A stretch of DNA of 64,000 nucleotides. Source: Asterella californica. Lineage: Eukaryota; Streptophyta; Marchantiopsida; Marchantiales; Aytoniaceae. Both the position numbers and the translations under genes were made by a program. A model generated the notes under the pieces. It searched no databases and had not been told where the DNA came from. It saw nothing but the letters and a program-made list of their open reading frames with translations. Below, in pieces: positions 10,016-21,745 of the stretch (position 1 is its first letter; each line of letters starts with the position of its first letter). The stretch is taken from positions 21,804,001 to 21,868,000 of the forward strand of contig JAYKYS010000009.1 in NCBI GenBank assembly GCA_036924285.1. Direction: 5' to 3'.

Positions 10016-13000
10016 ACTTCAACAAGTTCGTGAGAAGCAATGATGGTGTTTGAAAATTGAACTTATCATTCTTTTTTTTTCATTTCTGCTGTAGAATTGC
10101 GGCTCTGATCGACAACCATCTCATATGTCCGTCATGTATACAAGGCAGGTAATATATTTAGGTTATATTAGGCAGGTCGTATATATTTAGGTCATATATA
10201 CAAGGCAGGTTATATATGATTATGTTTATATATATAACACAAAAAATTGAAAAGGAATTTTATATCTTGAAATGACCTAAATGAATGATTCAAGACAATA
10301 GAACTCGTGCCGTGCGAAGTAGGATTCTTGGTGGACCATGCGAAGGTCTATTACGAGGACTCCTCTCACATTAGAATGGTTCAATTAGTGTTCCACGATT
10401 CATATTCAAAGAAAAAAGAAATCCTTACTTTGTAAACAAATGGATATAAGTAACTTCTCGGTAATCAAGAATTGATATAGTGATGTCAATAAGTAATAAT
10501 TATACTTTGAGTAATTTTATATTTATAGAAAATCAGAGATAGAAACCGAACTTCGATGACTATAAACACTAAAGTAATCGATTTTGATTATTATACTTTT
10601 CTATCTTACGTTATAAGATCAAATTTTAATATATAAAAATAAAAAATTGATATCAGAAAAAATAACAAATATAAGATTAAATTCTCCTAATATCACTATA
10701 TCAATTGATGATTACTTATGTTATTCTTGGTCCTTAAACAAATCTCATCGCAATGTAAATTTTAATCAGAGCTCAAATGAATATGGTTGAGAGCTTGATT
10801 CTAAAGAATGTTGTTCCTTAGAATTTATTCAGTCTCACTTCTGTTATATTGAAAATGCCAAGATTAGCATCTGCATGTAATGCTCCACTACTCGCGTTTA
10901 GCTCAGACCATGAGAACAAATGTCTGTTAGCAACTTTTACATACAGACTAGAGATTCAAATGAAAGAAAATTGCACTATTGCGTGAAGCAAATTGCATGA
11001 ATCAAACGATAAGGATGAAATATTCAAGCTGGTGCTTTCAGTTCGTACCTGAAGCCGACCTTATTCGCGAACCTACCCACATGGGCCTCAAAGGTCTATG
11101 CTCTGACACGTCTAAAGAGTAATGCGTTCTTCCACTTACCGTGCCGAAAATCTGACAACTCTAACTTCTTACCTGTTCATTTCCTTCTTTCCCATTTGGC
11201 AACAGATCTCTCCTACGGTAGTACCGGCTTCGAAGTCCCCCGACTTGGCCCGTTGATTTCCACAACGAGCTGGTACTGTCCGAGCATTGAGTCGCATGGT
11301 ACACAAAATATGAAAGGTATTAGGGTGGTTTCGTAGAGTAAACAGTTCCTCTGGCCACTGACAGTCGATCATTTCATTTGGCTGGTTAGGATCATGATTC
11401 ATGACTACAGCATAAACGCGGCAGCAATTTAGGTGAGGATGAGAGGATGGCAATCAGCCACTGGCGGACGCTGTTGTCATTTTCCGATTGGATCCTGAAA
11501 ATGCACCCACAGCTGCAAGTCCTCTTTCCCGACCTTGCATCCTTCCTTTGATGATGAGGTTCTTGGTTTCCGCTGTAGTGTCTCTTCTTATCATCTTCGA
11601 AGATAGTACTAACTTTGTTGGCCAGTCATTAGGTCTGCTGCTCCACACCAGCCAAGAAGAAACACTATGCAAGCAAGCAGTCTCAGCCAATTGTGCTGCT
11701 CGTGTTGGTCGCTGCTCCGGCAACAGTGCGTATTGGTTGCAAAGTGAGATTGAATTATTGGTTGATAGATTTGCTAATCGACAACATGTATGAGTTTCTC
11801 ACGTCAGGGTTATATCGTGTTTATCACTGCGCTGTTGCACAGTTCAGTCTGGTCTCGCGCTGAAAGGTCACTCTTATAGTTGGTTTATGGAGAACGTAAC
11901 AAGTCCGGAGCGTGCTTTCCTTCCGATGGTATGGACTCTGTACAGCAGGTTATATTGCAGACTTCCTTCACCAGCACGGCACGAAGTCGGCTCCACGCAC
12001 GAACACAAACTGGAAGCGCACTTTAAGCCTCCATGTAAAGGAACCTCAGTTAAGGTGATTGGTGTCGTATGGCTTTCACGATGATGGACTGCCATGTCTA
12101 TCACTCCTGAAAGTGGAGACCCCACTGAAAAGAAGGATCTGATTGTGCGGGCGGATGGGGAGCATTTATTTGCTCGCTTGTCCGGCCCGCGATCTGCACG
12201 CACGGTTCTTGAAAGAGATCTCGAGTCTGGACGTACAAACCTTGGAGAACTTGAGGTTTGTTGGTTGCCTGGCCGTGAGGCTACTACATGTAGCATCGGG
12301 AATACGATGAAAAAGAAGTTGAGTTGATACAAGTTGATCGCCACTTGGGAGGCAGAGGACAGCCGAACAAACGATACTCCATATCCAGATTCTTCTTTCC
12401 AAAATTCCTTCTTGTCGCTATGCGGAGTACGTCTTCCGTTGCACCCGATATTTTAAGGCATGGAACTGCATCTAACGTGCATTATCAGTTGCAGTCGTAG
12501 AGTGGGGCCTCTGCCTCCATCCTTCTCCATCTCAGTCGAGATTCTCCACCGTACTAGCCTTGGGATCGCTTCACCTGGTTCTATAAGAGACAAATGGAAG
12601 CTCCTACAGTCTTGTACCACCGATGGCTGTTTTGGTTCGACTCTGCGTCCAACTTTACTGATTTGTACGATGCACTAGACTTGCTCAGAGGTTGAGGCTC
12701 AAGACTGGTGTTAGAAATACAACTTTACAACAATAACGTATGGGATATCTTGGTGTTCTGTCATTTAATCCTGAGTCACGCGAAGTTCCCATAAGAGGAG
12801 GAAAACAAAATCGATTTTGCAAACATCAGAGTTATCTCGAATGGCAGTCAGGAGCAAGATCCGAAAGAGGTAAGGGTCATTCATCATTCATCATTCATTC
12901 TCTGCGCAAAAGGGCAAAAGAAATCTAACCTCTGAGCGAGAGAACTGCCGGCAGATGCGTAAGAAATAATATCTCCAATCAGTCCATCGGCGACGGGGGA

Positions 13001-16000
13001 CGAAAAGGTCGTAGTTGCATACATATTCGCTTTTCACTTTACCATGCAAAGGCGGTCTGGCTCCCAATTTGAAGACAGCTTTGCTTCTAGTTGCAGCGCA
13101 GATAGCGCATGGACATGTTCCGGAGTTCCAAGTTCCCACGTGAGCCTCCTCCCCTGTCTGCTGCTGTCTATCATCTCTCGAGCCTTTCCATGTGCCCTAT
13201 GGCCCGGGTTTGCCTCCGCCACAGTCGTCCATCTGTTACTCCATACGTCGTTAGCTTCGGGCTCTACTCAGTTGGTAAATTTCTTTGCATCAACCACCAT
13301 TTATTACTACCACGTGCGGAGCCTGGTTGTAGTTTAAAGCAATCTCCCCTGCGACATGGTGGCGAGCAACACCGGCGCCAAAGCTCGTGCCGGTATCGAT
13401 CGATCGAGTCGACGTGAGAACGAGTGCGCGCCACTGCCCTGGCCCTACCCTGCCACCGCGCGCTTCTTCACGAGGTACGTATTCTGTAAGGGTTTCAAAC
13501 GTTGTCGCGAGAAATACATACACTGTTGGCTCGGGCCCATCATCCGAGGATGTCAGAGGTAGCTGGGGGTTCAACACAGCCAATCGTGATATCCTTACAA
13601 GCGTGGGGCTCTCTACTTAGATTCGGGCGAGGAAAGGTCGTACAGTGTGGACGTTAAAACTTGGGAGGGGGACGGGAGGGCTCGAAGTTCTCGTGGGATT
13701 TTACCGCGGATTCATCATCTCCGTCAGGTAGTTCCGAAACTTCCAGTAGAGCGAGAGAGAGTTTCGAGAAATTCGGAGTGAAGATCTACCAACCGACTGG
13801 CGCTTAGTTAGGCGGGAGGGTACGCTAGAGATTACTGCTTTTCTCCGTCGAAGTCTGGACTCTGTGTAAGTTGCTGCTATGTCTGACTTCTCATGGATGG
13901 TATTGGACTATTTGTTCTATTATGTTCCTTGAAATCCGGAAGCGCTTTTGTCAGTTTTGACCTGTTTGAGTCCTCAACTTCATCTGCAACCAGAAAGGCA
14001 GAGCTAGCTCACTCACTCAGCTGAATCTTCGCTGGCTGCGTGAGAATGTAGCCAAGGGTGTAAATATTGTACTATTACACTACTGCTTGCTCGCTGTACA
14101 GTAGATAAATCAGCGAGTAAGGCCATACACTTCACCCTGGGAACTGACAGTCATCTGCTCCTGTTTACCAAACTCGGACTGATTGTGACAGATTGTCCTT
14201 GTGTCGCCTCATCGATTATATCCATGTGCATCGTCCTGCATCGATTACTGGCAGCCCAACGAGAGACCTGTAAGCCTGAGTTTTCACAGTTGGCATCCTC
14301 CAAATCGTGAGATGCTCGCTGAAGTTCTTCTTCTGGGCGGAAATCATAATAACACTTTCAAACCTGCGGTTTATCCACTCGCCGATATGACGAGAAAGCT
14401 GCTGAAACCATCAAAAGGCAGTTAGCTGCATTACGAGTGGATACACGTTGACGGGCCAGCGTTGACCATCAGTTCAGTTCGGTCTTGAATCTTGATAACC
14501 AGGAGGGACAAATGTCGTCCCAGCTAAAATACAGACTTTCAGTTAGTTAGACGCTACGAGATGCGACAGCTTCACCCAGCCTCAACTGGGGAAATGTAGA
14601 GGTTTTGACTTGTAATTTACTTGTACAACGTTTTCCCGACCCGAGTACAGTTAGCAGCGCGTTTCCAGGTAGACTTTACTGGAAAGACGTCTCACGTACC
14701 TTTTGTAACCGGTTAAGACTAGATCCGCTAACCTACACCTAAACATTGCATTGCTTCTGAATCTACTAGACGCTGGAAAGTAAATTGGATCACTGTGGGG
14801 AGGTTTTAATTGAACTTTGGAAAATCGATGATGTACTAGTAAAAACCTCGATGTCGAGAGAGCTTGCTTCCTTTCACCAGCTTTTGAAGCTCGTGGCTAA
14901 CAAAGTTAGGTTCATGCTAAGTTCCGCAGCTGAGCTCACTCATCGAGCTTTTGTTCTGGGTAGCAAAACCAGATCACATAGGAAGGCGCAGAAGTTCAGT
15001 CCAGAATTTCCAAGATCGTAGTCGAGGACAGGAGGATAAGTTCCCATTTTATGCAAGCCGTTTCAGAATAACAAAACGATACGAATCCTCCTGGAGTTAT
15101 TCTCGCTGTTGGCCCAAACATGAAACGATGCAAGTTACTTGTTTTATGTTGTTCGGCCCAAAATGGAGAATTGCACCCGTTCGGAACACGGTTGAAATGA
15201 TCCTCCACAATTGAAACAAGTGCTCAATTTGTTTGGCCTGTCGGAACGCTCAGATCAGTGATAGCTGACTGCGGTTCGCAACGGGCGTAGAACCTGTGTC
15301 TTCTGTAGGATATTACGAGAGAAGCGGCAATCCACCCCCATGGAAGTGAAGAGGATTCTATGTGATAAAAGTAACCTCATAGGATCCTTCTAAGCAACAG
15401 AAAAGAGGTAAACACACATAGGATGGCCCAACCGTGTACGCTCTGTTCTGGGTACAGATAGTTTAATTGTAGTGATTGAGGAAGGTCACAACAGTATTTT
15501 TCGTACCAAAACTTATTCAGCTTCGCGCAGTCAAGCGTCCATCCTCTTGCGAGTGGTGGTTACAGTACCGCGCTCTTTGAAGCCTATTTGTACAACATAT
15601 GCGAGTCACCTAAACAACTCTAGATTCATCCTCGGTCATCAGAAAGCGAGCCCTGAGGATGACAGGTTGCATTGCATTGCTCTAAAACAATCAGAAAGTG
15701 GCACGAACTTCTCTAACACTATTACCTACCAGTAGTCAACCGATGCACCCGGCCGTGACAAGCGACAGCTCTGGTGTGCCCTGGTCTTGAGGACATGTCG
15801 TCACTAATCACACTATTGCAGCCCTCTCCCGTTCGAAAGAGAAGCCACTATACTATAACCCGACAACTGCTTTCCAACTTTCGCAAAGGTAGTAATCAAT
15901 CCCCGCGCGTTGCTTTCTCGAGGAAGCAGAAGCAGAACGAACGATACGGTGCTAGCTCTGGTCTTATCTGTAGGAGCCAACCGTGCAGACGACCTTCGGT

Positions 16001-16073
16001 CGAGATGCATATCCTCGGCACCCTGAGTCTAAAACAGAGGTGATGGTAGTTGGCCCCGTCATTGTTGGCTTGC
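10016..16073. other. No gene recognised; G+C rises after about 11 kb
   Basis: From 10.0 to 11.0 kb the sequence is AT-rich with simple TATATA-type stretches near 10.2 kb. From about 11 kb it becomes distinctly more G+C-rich and similar in style to the flanks of the pectate lyase. Many short overlapping frames (longest about 156 codons, minus strand, 11874-12344) occur on both strands, but none shows a recognisable domain. It may hold untranslated regions, a non-coding transcript or a small spliced gene that I cannot identify by eye. Confidence 0.45.
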
Positions 16074-18390
16074 TTAGCTGGTAGGACCGGCCTGGACGAC
16101 TCTGGGCACCTGAGAAGCCGGAAGCGCTGAATAACTTCTGGCTCTGGCGTACAATGGAGAGGTCGTTGCAGCTCCACTCGGGGTGAAGAAGGCACCGCCG
16201 ACGAAAATGTCTCCGCTCGAACGGTAGTCGCCACCGTCCTCAAGATGCTTGGTCACCTGGACGAAAACAAACCTTACTCTAGTGAGCATGAAACCTTCAA
16301 GCGACTGTTAACCTCAATAAGAACCGCACAAGAAGGGCCTTCCAGCCGAAAAAGCTACTGCCATTGCAAATAATTCCAGGGGACCTCAAAAGGCTGAAGA
16401 CTAACCTCTTTCTCTTTGCTCGCAGCGTCGAAATAGTTTCCCTCGCTGTTGATAGTTGGGTCGCCGCTTCCGCCGATGGCATACATTCCCCACCCACTGG
16501 TGTACCAGTTGTTGAAGACATGGAAGTTACCCAAGCGACACCTGCGTGGTGTAGGGAGCCCCGCTCTATGGGAGTTAGAGGACGATAAATGTGCTCTGGA
16601 AGTCTTCAAATACAACGATAGAGGTTTAACGGTCAAGACCATTACACTCTACCAGCCTATCGAAGCGCGGAAGAGATCTTCTTTTACCTCGGCATGCGTT
16701 CGATCAGTCCCTCTGCGAATTTGTTGAAGCAAACGGTGACCTTCATGTTCTTGTCACGGTAGTCGCTGTCGTGGGCTCCGAGGAGCATCACCTTATCGTG
16801 GTTTCGGAACAGGTTGTTAGAGATGGTGACGGCGTCGGAGCCCTGAATGACATCGACCAGGCCGTCCGCGCCGCTCTCAAACGAATTGTGGTCGATCCAG
16901 ATGTCGGTGGAAGCGAAGATACTGATGGCGTCCCCGTCGGCCTTTCCCCGGTCGCCGACGTGGGACTCGGAACTCATAATTGTTGCCGGCCCCGTGGGTT
17001 TGCAGTTGCTGAAGTGAATGCCGTGGACAATCACATTCGTAACGTCTTGGATGGTAATGCAGCCCCCGTTGCCGATGTGAACGTCGGCGCCTCGGCCGTC
17101 GATGGTCTTGAAGCTCGTGACGATGAGCTCCTCGTCAAAGTTGAATGTCATGTCGTGAGCGAAGGTGATCCACAGGGGCTCGGTCCGAGTCACTCCCCAT
17201 CGCAGAGTTCCGTACTTGGGATCCGACGGGTGGTCACTCGAGTCCGTCACTGTGTATATTTCCCCGCTGCGCCCTCCGGCTGCTTGGTGCCCGAATCCAA
17301 TGGCGCAGTCGGCCAGCCTTTGGCGGTGGCTGGACCAGGCGGGGTCGCACATCCAGCAGCTGTCGATGGGATTGCCGCTCCCGCACCCTGCCAGCTTCCT
17401 CTTCGCCACCCCGCCCGATTTCTTCGTGCTCCTCAATTCCCGCCTGATGAGGCTGCTCGTCAGGTTTCCGCTCGGGTCCCTGCAGAGTCCAAGGGAAGGC
17501 AGCAAGAAAAGCCGAGGTTTAATTAGAAATGCCGACCTCACGGACAAGAAAATCAATCAACGAGCAGAGGAGGGCCCCATTGGCCACCCCGCCGAACCAA
17601 AAGCTGCAATATGGTTGCATCTCCTACAAAGTACGGAGCCGTAGCACAACCACCAGCGAAGGGAAAACGCTCGTTGCACTTGAGACCATAAATCATACGA
17701 CTCGAAGATGGACAGGGAAACAGAGTTAAAACTACTTGCGGAGTTTCATCCGGGCAGGTCGCTGACACTGCTACAGAAGAAGCAATGAGAAAATATTTCG
17801 CGAAAGTTGCCAGTTGTCCAAACGGTAGAACAAACTGGAAGTAAGTAGGGACTAAGTGGCGAAACGACGCTATTGGGGAACAGGAAAGTCTTGACCGACT
17901 GCGCAAGAAGAGCAAAAGAATGAGCAAAGGAGGCATAAAGCTTAAATGTGAGATCAAAGCGGGGAGACAAACAGCTTCAGGAACGACTCACTGGCGAAAT
18001 GAAACATATAAAGATGAACTGAGCAGGACGAGAGCTAGCAGCAGCTTCATGGCAAAAGTGCACGCTCGTGAGTACAATGTGACGGTTCCAGGAGACAATG
18101 AGACCCGTGACTTGAGGACATACAGCAGTATGCGTACTGTTCCACAAACCGCCCGGCGGAATTAGAGGCTCATGACTGAGAGAAGGAAGGCATGAAGTAT
18201 AGATAAAATCCAACAAACACACAACAGCTAGCATTGTACATATATCCCATTGTATCTGATTCTTTACGTTCGTTCACGTTTTAAGCGCAACGATCACTTG
18301 TGGGGCTTCTTACCCAGACAGAGGAATTGCTCCAGCGATGGCTATGATACAACACACCACCAACGCTCTGAGCGCTGCGTACGCACCCAT
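16074..18390 (-). CDS. Pectate lyase, polysaccharide lyase family 1 (four exons)
   Basis: Exons on the minus strand are 18390-18314, 17479-16688, 16541-16406 and 16256-16074. Every intron is GT...AG and phases agree across all junctions, giving 395 residues, normal for plant pectate lyases. Introns are 834, 146 and 149 bases. Residues 1-24 are a signal peptide (hydrophobic core around LVVCCIIAIAGA). The mature enzyme shows the plant PL1 landmarks NPIDSCW (62-68), RQRLADCAIGFG, FKTIDGRGA, DGDAISIF, WIDH (220-223), ADGLVDV (230-236), VMLLG, and RMPRCR..FHVFNNWY across the exon 2/3 junction. The RMPR arginine (290) corresponds to the conserved catalytic region. Known reaction: Ca-dependent beta-elimination of de-esterified homogalacturonan in the cell wall. 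Exon 1 (77 bases) encodes only the signal peptide; its linkage rests on phase fit and splice sites. Confidence 0.95.
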
Positions 18391-18467
18391 CGCTGCGGAG
18401 ATCGAAGGGGGGGCAGGGCGCAGCGAGTCCGAAAGTAGAAAGAGAAGGGGAGTGGAGGAGAGCGAGC

Positions 18468-18494
18468 CTACAACGTGCAATGTGCTGTGATCAT
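18468..18494 (-). promoter_or_regulatory. Possible 8-codon upstream ORF of the pectate lyase
   Basis: An ATG at 18494 opens an 8-codon frame (MITAHCTL) closed by TAG, ending 77 bases before the pectate lyase ATG. If the transcript starts upstream of 18500 this is a upstream open frame that could damp translation. The transcript start is not known. Confidence 0.3.
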
Positions 18495-18575
18495 AATAAG
18501 TGAGAGTGTGGAGTCGATTGAGTGAATGTATGAGTGCGCTGAGCTGAGCTGAGATTGACTGCCTGCGCAAGCGAC

Positions 18576-18583
18576 TTATTTAA
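18576..18583 (-). promoter_or_regulatory. TATA-like motif for the pectate lyase
   Basis: TTAAATAA on the minus strand lies about 190 bases upstream of the start codon, in an otherwise mixed-composition region. It is a weak single-motif call. Confidence 0.3.
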
Positions 18584-21402
18584 GGGGAGGTTGGAGTCAG
18601 AGCGCGCTGTGCAGCTCTTTGCAGTAGCAGATCGACGGTTCGACCAGTTTATCGTATGCGCAAATTATCCACATGTCGCCGATCAGAATCGTTCTGACAG
18701 ATTCGAGAATCCCGTGTGTCTCGTAGTCCCTCCTAACGTGAAGTCTTGCAGGGACCGAAGTGGATTTCCCCTAAACTCGCTCGCTCCCACGAGTGCTGCT
18801 GGGCTTTCAATGCTAGGGAGCCGGCCCCACTCGCCCGTGCCGAGCCGGTCCCTCCTATGTCTCTCCGCCCATCCGGTAATCCCCTCACTTCTACTGGAGA
18901 GCTCCCATAGAACGAACTCTCTCTCGTCATGTTCCTTTCACTTCGGCCTTCTGAATTACTGACAGGATAACAGTTGCAGTCAAAGTACTCCGAGCTAAAA
19001 TCACAGTTCGAACTACAGTATCTCACTTCCAACTGCCGCCGTGCGAACATCAAACCGACAAACGGCCTCATGCCGGCCGACCGCCGCCAACATGTCTGGC
19101 CATCGGGAGTCGATTCCCGGCCGCCGTTGCCTGGGCCCTACTTTAGAGTTCCGCTCCAATTCCACGCCGACGCGCTATGGAGCTCTGTCACTTCTCTCCC
19201 TCTCGTCCCGGAAATGGCAATAGCCAAACTACTGACATGCATGTGGACGAAGGGGACTCCCAAGCTCCTCTCTCTCATCGAGGAATCGAGATAGGCGTCG
19301 AAGTTCGAGTGGTCCAAATGGGTCAACCCACCCCGGGCTAAACTTGTGGGTACTACTAGTACTGTAGGTAGCGGATATGCGTGCACAGCTATATTGGGCT
19401 GGGCTGTGACGAGGTCCATCATAACGACATAATCGATTGCGCCCGTACTATTGGGTCGGGACTAGTTGCTCCGGCTACTGTAGTTCGTTGCTTCGGAACC
19501 TACATAATAAGCACGACAAGTTATCTGCTCAGCTGCCATATCTCCACAGCTTTCCGGTCGTTGCCACTTTTGGCAGTTTCAGGTAATGCCACTAATTCGG
19601 CACACAAATGGCGTTTCACGTCGCGTTTCCTTCTCCGGCGGTTGGCCCCTTCCGGCATGTTCAGGTAAAGTCCGTTTCACTAACACGTTATCCACGAAAA
19701 GACATCAACTTTATTCAAGTTTGGTGTCGACAAAAACAAAGAAATGTTTTGTCTGCATTACCGGTTACGTCATCAATAAAATCCAACTAATACTTGAAGC
19801 TTATTGTCATTAATAATATTTAAGAAGAATGTGTATTTAAATAATATAATTTTATTCTTTTAAGTTTATTTATGCTGAGGCTTTATAACTATAGAAATTA
19901 TTATTAAGCATCAATTGTTATATAACTGAGATTATGAAAAAATTTATAATCACATGCATATTTTGAGTTAAATGGTTTTGAAATGACATCTTGTGTTTCT
20001 TAGTTTATAATATGCAAGTGGTTTTACAATTTCATGAAGATTTACACCTCAAGATAAAAGATCAGGAGGGAGTACTCAATATGAGTTTTGAAAATCACAT
20101 GAGACGTGTATCATTATTTGACCTCAATATTATGGATATATTACTTCAAATTTACTTTTTGGAACTTTTCATGATTTTTTATTTCAGCTTTTTTCATAAA
20201 TTGTATTTTCTTCTTAACACTAAATGCTATTATAATCATGAAATAATATTATTACTTTAAGATCAATTTTAAAACTGGGATAAGATTATATATATTCACT
20301 GAAGCACAATTACAATAATTTTCTTCATTTGTAAATTTTGACTGAACTTTGAAGACAACAAGATAGTTTAATATTCTTCAAACATTTCACTTATACACTC
20401 ATAATTGAGATATTGTATAATAACAGATAATTTGTATTTATCATAAGAATTATAAAGTTTTGTCAGATGTGAAAGTATTTACTAATTAAATCAAAACACT
20501 GAACCTAAACATTTTAATTCAAGGTATTTTGAGCTAATTTTGGATTGAGCTAAAGTAGTTCAGTTGAGATCTACAATGATATATACTAATTGTAGCAGTC
20601 CAATTCGAACAAAATTGAGTTAGTTGTGTTTATTTTTATTCTGTTAAGAACTCTCAAAGAAATCTTTCTGATAGTTTGTTTGGTAAATTGTTGCTAACTA
20701 TTCTGACTTGATAAAATTGAAAGGTTTACCAGTTGTAATTCACGTTTTTTTCTTGATTTTCTTACTTTCTAAATTCTTAGAGTGTACAAAGAAAACCTGT
20801 GATGTTCTTTCAATACAAATAATTGTATTATTTTTCTCACTTATAATACTTTTAAACTTCTCCATTTACTGTAAAATTATTAATTTATTTATTAAATAAT
20901 AAATGCAACTAATTTTAAAATTCTAAAAATATTGTACGCATACAGTTTTAAATATTTTCTTTTTAATTTTATATGTCACATGATATAATAACCGAAATCG
21001 GGTGACTTCCCACCACTTGGAATGACCAAAGACAATCTTTATGGCTACAGATTTTGACAGCTTTTTTTGTCAACGGATTGGGCATTGAAAAATGTGAAAG
21101 CCTTGTGGCATCACTCTCCTCAAATAGGTGACAGCATCTTTTACGGGGAGTATTTTATTTTAGGGATATTTTCCAAGTAATTCAGGCATCAACAATTCGA
21201 CTGCATCCTCTGTCCGACTCATCTTCATGGTGTTTCACACTTCTTTCCTTTTGGCTCAAGACCTCTCTCTCCAACGTTTTACAGTAAAGAAAAGACACTG
21301 TTTTGTTCCAGAATTCCACTAATAACATCGTTTTTACGTCTTCGATAGAAGCTCAATAATTAGTTCTCAAATTAATCATATAATATAAGAATATCAGTTT
21401 TC
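18584..21402. other. No gene recognised; sharp composition change near 19.75 kb
   Basis: Up to about 19.7 kb the sequence is mixed to G+C-rich with only short frames (up to 135 codons, no recognisable product). From about 19.75 kb it turns strongly AT-rich and stays so to 21.0 kb with no structure that I can name. The border marks the right edge of the gene-associated island. Confidence 0.5.
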
Positions 21403-21745
21403 CAAATGATTTAGTTTTTCTAAGAGAAAGGTCTTGTGTTTAATCCCTTGCGGGTACGGTTGGAGGTGCATGCGCTGCAAATTGTTAATGAAGTTTATGG
21501 TTCCAGTCCCAGTTTGGTAGACTCACATGGACAGTCCCATGGTCTGCGAAGACTCCAAGAGGTGGTGCATGTGCTGCAAACTGTTAATGGAGCATATGGT
21601 CTAGTTCTGGTTTGGTGGATTCACATGGACAGTCCCATGGTCTGCTAAGACTCCAAGAGGTGCATGCGCTGGAAACTTTTAATGAAGCTTATGGTTTGGT
21701 TTGGTGGACTTACATGGACAGTCCCATGGTTTGCAAAGACTCTAA
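21403..21745 (+). mobile_element. tRNA-derived SINE with triplicated body
   Basis: The head at 21403-21470 aligns with the tRNA-like heads at 52148 and 48703-48757. Shared runs are TCTAAGAGAAAGGTCT and GGTTGGAGGTGC, with a decayed B box (GTGTTTAATCCC). Downstream, a unit of about 100 bases (GCTGCAAAYTGTTAATG ... ACATGGACAGTCCCATGGT) is repeated three times to 21745. The other copies carry one unit or less, so the tandem array is specific to this copy. Confidence 0.7.

Noticed and set aside
11874..12344. 156-codon minus-strand ORF
   Set aside because: No domain or compositional sign of coding; overlapping frames of similar length exist on the other strand.
17553..17957. Extra pectate lyase exon or separate 134-codon minus-strand gene
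   Set aside because: It lies in the first intron, resembles no pectate lyase segment, and exon 1 joins exon 2 in phase without it.
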